In this document: one piece after another, positions 59,756-64,000 of the stretch | Position numbering within the stretch: position 1 is the first letter of the stretch | Layout of the letters: each line of letters starts with the position of its first letter | Assembly: GCA_026874595.1 (NCBI GenBank) | Contig: CM049316.1 | Coordinates: forward strand, 10,160,839 to 10,224,838 | Direction of reading: 5' to 3' | DNA from: Sipunculus nudus | Lineage: Eukaryota; Annelida; Sipuncula; Golfingiida; Sipunculidae | DNA: 64,000 bases | Notes under the pieces: model-generated | Databases searched by the model: none | Told to the model about the DNA's origin: nothing | What the model saw: the letters and a program-made list of their open reading frames with translations, nothing else | Translations under genes and position numbers: made by a program

Positions 59756-60728
59756 GAAATTACAAAACTGACAATTTTAATGGCACTGAACGCAAGATAC
59801 TTGTATATCTTAAATACAATACAATACACAAACATTTGATCGCTTTTCAAATAAATGTGCACAAGCGGGCCTTGATGGTGTTTACAGTTAGAAACTTGGT
59901 TTCATAGAAAATCAAAGTTTGTTCATTATGCCTCAACATTTACTGAGGGGATTGCATTAGGGGTTGAGCAGTTTAATTCAAATTTTGCTTGAGATTTTTA
60001 CAGGGGGGGAGGGGTTAGGTCAGAAAAAATGTAGAACATTCAAGGAAAAATTAATTCGTCTTTTTTTCCCTTCTTCCAGTTTCCCCGTGTAAGCGCTAGA
60101 TCTCCAAAATGGCATATTTTTCAAAACTGACCTATTGACAGATTTATATTCACAAGTGACAGATTGGCACCTAATATTTTACCCTGGCCTAATTTAAGAC
60201 CGTGTATTCCATAATAGTCTATTCACTATTACCGCTGAACTGCGAGCGATGGGGATAGCTTACCGAGATTACTCGACCATTGTTATTTACTCTGTGGACC
60301 TTCAAGGATGACGATACACAGGCATAGAATGAAAAGTGTCAGTTGGCGTAAGTGTTCATGATCTCCATATTCATTTATATCAGAAGGTTATATTACACTC
60401 ATACATGAAAGCACAGGACAGACTGGAAAACGCATCTCCTCTATTTCTAGGTCGCCGGTGAGTTAAAGATAATCCTTAGCATCTTGTTAAACCGATAAAA
60501 TCGAGGAGATCCTGGTAAATTGAATAACTGAATTCATATTTTTATTTATTACATCAGGATACCCATTGAATAACCAATAAAAAAAGTGGTCCGCAGAGGA
60601 CAAATGTTCCCGCACAAGTATAATTCAATGTCTTTAAATGCACATTATCACCTGTATACCCAACTGAAGTAAACTGATGTCATCTTCATCCACGCTGCCC
60701 TGTGGCCGTCGTCGGTTAATTTATTGTA

Positions 60729-60895
60729 CAGTGGAACCTCTCCTAGTGAGCACCTATATAAAGTGGGTATTTTTGGATCAGTCCTTTTTTTTTTTTTTTC
60801 TTTTTCTTCTCTTTATTATATTTCGCTCAAGTGGGCACCTCCATATTCTGTAAAGTGGGCAGTTTCAACAGCTAATCTTGGCCCTACACCAATTT
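60729..60895. repeat. Dispersed repeat with CAGTGGAACCTCTC start
   Basis: CAGTGGAACCTCTCCTAGTG is followed by several variants of AGTGGGCACCT (GTGAGCACCTA, AAGTGGGTA, AAGTGGGCACCTCC, AAGTGGGCAG) around a T-run. The motif is common at the ends of non-autonomous repeats in invertebrate genomes. I do not see the matching opposite end. Confidence 0.4.
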
Positions 60896-62289
60896 TCAAG
60901 GTCGAAATATTTCTAATTACAGCTTTTGTAAACCTTTTTTTCTTACGCTTTTTAACGTTTTTAGCATAATATTAATTATTGAAAATAATATTAGATATTA
61001 TAATAATATTATATTTAATTACAACATTTAAACAGTTGACCCAAATTTAGAGGTATATTTGTGCATAATTGCATAATGATTATTATAATCTACTTGACTA
61101 CTCAAGGCTTACTAATTAGATTAATATGCCTCCACCAGCTCAAGTCAGACTTCAGCCCAGAGTGGATGCTCCTGTGCTTATTAATTAATGTTTATTTGTT
61201 TGGCTACCAAAAGTGCCTCCTCGCCAGATTAATACTCTGTGATTAGGAGACACAGATAACTGCCCCCTGGCCCATCACAGGTGCATGCCCCTAGACCAGT
61301 ACAGTGTTTATTTAACGGTTGTTACACAATGATACATTCTGAACATTTGCCAGTCTCATTCATTGTCACTGTTCACTTGTGAACAAGTCAACCCAAAATC
61401 GAAAGAGAAAAAGATTTGACATTATAGTCCATGAGCCCAGAGCTCATTTACCACATATTGGTACCACCAAGGGTGGCAAACTTAAGTAGGTTTTTCTTAA
61501 AGGTCTATGTCTATAGATGATATTTTGGTATGATAACTGATCCAGAGTGGTAGCTTAGTCATAGTTATCCGCTATTGACTGTAGTGACCCTGTATGGAAA
61601 TTTAAACTTTTATCTGCATCAACCTTTCCACAGTATTTATTTGATACCTTCATGAATACAAAAGATTACAAAAGATAACAAATTTGGTCTCAATAGATAG
61701 GTAAGACCCAAAGGCATTCTAAAGGGGTGTCAGATGTGGCAGTTAAATGCATTTGTCATCAGTGGCAGAAACTAATATTTACTAATATTTACCTTAAAAC
61801 TGTCGAAAATTCGGAATTTTTATTCACTTAACCTACAATTGCTATTGCCTTTTATTCTTTGATTGAATAAGATGCCAGCTTGGTTTTCCTTGTCTATTTT
61901 AATTATTTTTGTTTGGACATTCACTTTAACAAACACTTTAGGCCAAATTAAACAAGGGTCCTATGGGTCACTGTGCTCAGCTGAAGTTGACCTTGAGGGT
62001 AAAAATGTAAAATAAAATCAGAAGGAGATAAGTCTGAGAGGAAGACTTAATATAGACCATGGTTGGTTGATATAACTTGTTTGTATTGATGAGTAAGAAA
62101 TTGTTGCAAATGATATTTTGTGACCTGACCATGTGATTCCTAATGTTGAAACTGAAGAATGTGAGCAGTTTGTGAATATGAGATAGATATTGTTACCATG
62201 ATCACTTGTTGGCTTTTTGATAAATTGTTGACATTTAGCAGTTTATTCATTTGTTCAATAAGATCTATTTCTTTTAAAATAAATTATTA

Positions 62290-62310
62290 AATATATATAT
62301 ATATATATAC
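62290..62310. repeat. Short (AT)10 microsatellite
   Basis: A pure AT run just upstream of the diverged tandem duplication at 62.35-62.72 kb. Confidence 0.85.
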
Positions 62311-62349
62311 TTTATTTTATAAAAGTAAACAGTTGCTATATAACTGATA

Positions 62350-62715
62350 TCCCCAGTCCACAGGTGTAAGGACTTCGTGGTTTTGGTGGCCGGTGGGGGG
62401 GGGGGGCTGATGGGGTTACAACATCTCTGTATATATACATACAGGATATTCACATAATTCACAGAGCTGATCACTTTATGTCCCATTCTTCTGAGGCAAG
62501 AATATATTTCAATTATATCTTTATGTTTTCTAATACTAATTAAAAAAAATAAACAATAAAATTAACACATTTGCAACAAAACTAATGTCACCATGCACAG
62601 ATGTAAGGAATCAATGGCAGGGAAGGGGAAATGGTGGGAATTACAACACCTCTGCATATACATACAGGACAAACAAAGCCGTATTTCCCATTCTGCTGAG
62701 GCAGGAAAACACTGA
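62350..62715. repeat. Diverged tandem duplication, two copies about 230 bp apart
   Basis: Copy 1 (about 62353-62500) and copy 2 (about 62583-62712) share CACAGGTGTAAGGA/CACAGATGTAAGGA, a G-rich segment, TTACAACATCTCTGTATA/TTACAACACCTCTGCATA, ACATACAGGA, CCCATTCT and CTGAGGCA in the same order. Copy 1 contains a run of 12 G. No known element is recognised. Confidence 0.75.
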
Positions 62716-62769
62716 AAAAATGTTCATTAGATCCTCATTTTTTATTACATCAGGTTTTACCCCTTGAAT

Positions 62770-62960
62770 TACAATTTAACCCCCGCTTCAGCGGAGTGTG
62801 GGGGGGGGGGGGTATAGTGATCAGCCTCGTCCGTCTCTCTGTCCGCCCGTCCATAAACAATTGTAATGCGATGCGATATCTCGAAAAGTTTTACCCAGAT
62901 CTACTTCTAATTATGGTAGAAGGTGCATCTTATGGGTCTCCAGAGCTGATAGGGTGATAA
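62770..62960. repeat. Dispersed GTCCGTC-type repeat copy
   Basis: CCCCCGCTTCAGCGGAGTGTG, a run of 13 G, then CTCGTCCGTCTCTCTGTCC and CGATATCTCGAAAAGTTTTA. This is the clearest of three loci of the class (others at 34.15 and 57.33 kb). Its CpG density stands out against the CpG-poor surroundings, which suggests later insertion. Confidence 0.5.
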
Positions 62961-63697
62961 GGTTTTTGTCACACTTGAATGATAATTGGATTTTTCATGA
63001 ATTTATTTATACAACATTTTTACATTTCATAACAAATTGATTCCTGATTAAACAAAGTTATATACCTAAAAAGAGTCTCTAGCTTAAAGAATTATCATAT
63101 TAAGTGAGTAAATATCTTTCCTGATATTTTACAAAGTGCTCTATTTTATAGGGCCCATGACTTAAAGAAATAACACAATATGTCTTAATTTATGGCATAT
63201 ATATTGGAAATATATAGGAAAATAGTTATGGTAAATATCAAGAAAAAACAGATAAGTTGATATTAGCTTGTCTAGAAGTGTAAAAAAAAATTTAATGGAA
63301 AATTTAGGTTTTTATCTTTATTTCTCGAAGGAACGAAACCTCAATGACCCAGTATTCGGCTTGACAGATTTTAGGGACATCTTACAGTATGCCGAATTTA
63401 AGACAATGGACAAAAATTATAGGTCAGATCACTTATAGCCAGCTGAGCTAAACTCTGTGTTTGGGCTAACATTGGTCCGCAAAAAAGTCATTTGGTATGG
63501 AGGAAAAAAGATTTGTTTAAAAGCAGGATCTGGAGTTTACTACACCGTTATTTAGCATATTTGAGGTTTATGTCATATCACATACATTCCTAGCATCACA
63601 TACCATTGATACATGCACAACAAGTTTCTTTGAATATATTTTGTGTTTTATTACAAGCTTAAAATCTTGTACTCAGGTTCAAAAAGTTTTAGTACTT

Positions 63698-63757
63698 GCT
63701 TTGTACATGTACGTGTCTTACATACTAGCTTTGTACATGTGCGCGTCTTACATACAT
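63698..63757. repeat. 30-bp direct repeat, two units
   Basis: GCTTTGTACATGTACGTGTC and GCTTTGTACATGTGCGCGTC, each followed by TTACATAC, 30 bp apart. Confidence 0.85.
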
Positions 63758-64000
63758 GTATTTAAAAGTAATCAAGCACTTTTCCAATAATGGTCAAGCA
63801 TGTTATCATGTAAGCATTATGCCTGATGAATATCATATTGCACAGGCTCGCATTAGGCCTGTAAGTCTTGTTCTGGATCTCACACCGATTTGCTGACGAT
63901 TTTATTTGTATGCCATTGTATGCCAGTACACACTATGCCAGTGCCAGAATTGTATGAATGACTACTGTTTAAGATTTCCTTTGCAAGTGAAAATCAGGAA

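Larger units (their letters stand above)
60960..62760. other. Second CpG-poor stretch
   Basis: About 9 CpG in 1.8 kb of AT-rich sequence. No protein-coding exon recognised. The poor CpG content continues patchily to the window end, apart from the repeat at 62.77 kb. Confidence 0.6.

Noticed and set aside
1-64000. tRNA, rRNA or spliceosomal RNA genes.
   Set aside because: No cloverleaf with a plausible GTTCRANNC box or conserved snRNA words was found by eye; a covariance-model scan would be the proper test.

Overview
This is a eukaryotic, AT-rich, almost gene-free window. The content fits an invertebrate nuclear genome: one decayed LTR retrotransposon, a solo LTR of the same family, a 3.5-kb minisatellite, many microsatellites and several old dispersed repeats. 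I lean towards a marine lophotrochozoan, perhaps a mollusc. That rests on the GTCCGTC-type dispersed repeats and on a mosaic CpG pattern, and it is inference. I found no complete host protein gene, tRNA or rRNA, and no CRISPR array or bacterial-type operon.

Layout. 1-2.4 kb: nothing recognised. 2.4-9.0 kb: a complete but dead Ty3/gypsy-related element on the minus strand, flanked by a 4-bp target duplication. Its domain order is gag, protease, integrase, reverse transcriptase, RNase H, with integrase before RT as in the Gmr1 group. Its 5' LTR has lost the TATA box, and gag and pol carry several frameshifts. 9-26 kb: gene-free, with scattered repeat copies. 26.0-26.85 kb: a solo LTR of the same family, same orientation, TATA box kept. 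34.3-34.5 kb: long AT tracts. 35.08-38.62 kb: about 107 tandem copies of a 33-bp unit; 33 is divisible by 3, so a 923-codon frame stays open, probably without meaning. 38.6-48.4 kb: gene-free, with further repeat copies. 48.5-53.0 kb: a CpG-starved block (about 16 CpG in 4.3 kb, with one run of 1.1 kb holding none) that ends next to a CpG-dense stretch at 53.28-53.48 kb. 53.5-60.8 kb: MITE-like elements, duplicated repeats and microsatellites. 60.9-62.8 kb: a second CpG-poor stretch.

The parts that work together are those of the retrotransposon: LTR promoter and poly(A) signal, tRNA-primer site, gag, the pol enzymes, a strong hairpin and the polypurine tract. The CpG pattern is the best hint of host transcription in the window. 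In invertebrates with gene-body methylation, CpG-starved blocks usually mark transcribed introns, and a CpG-dense edge would be a promoter.
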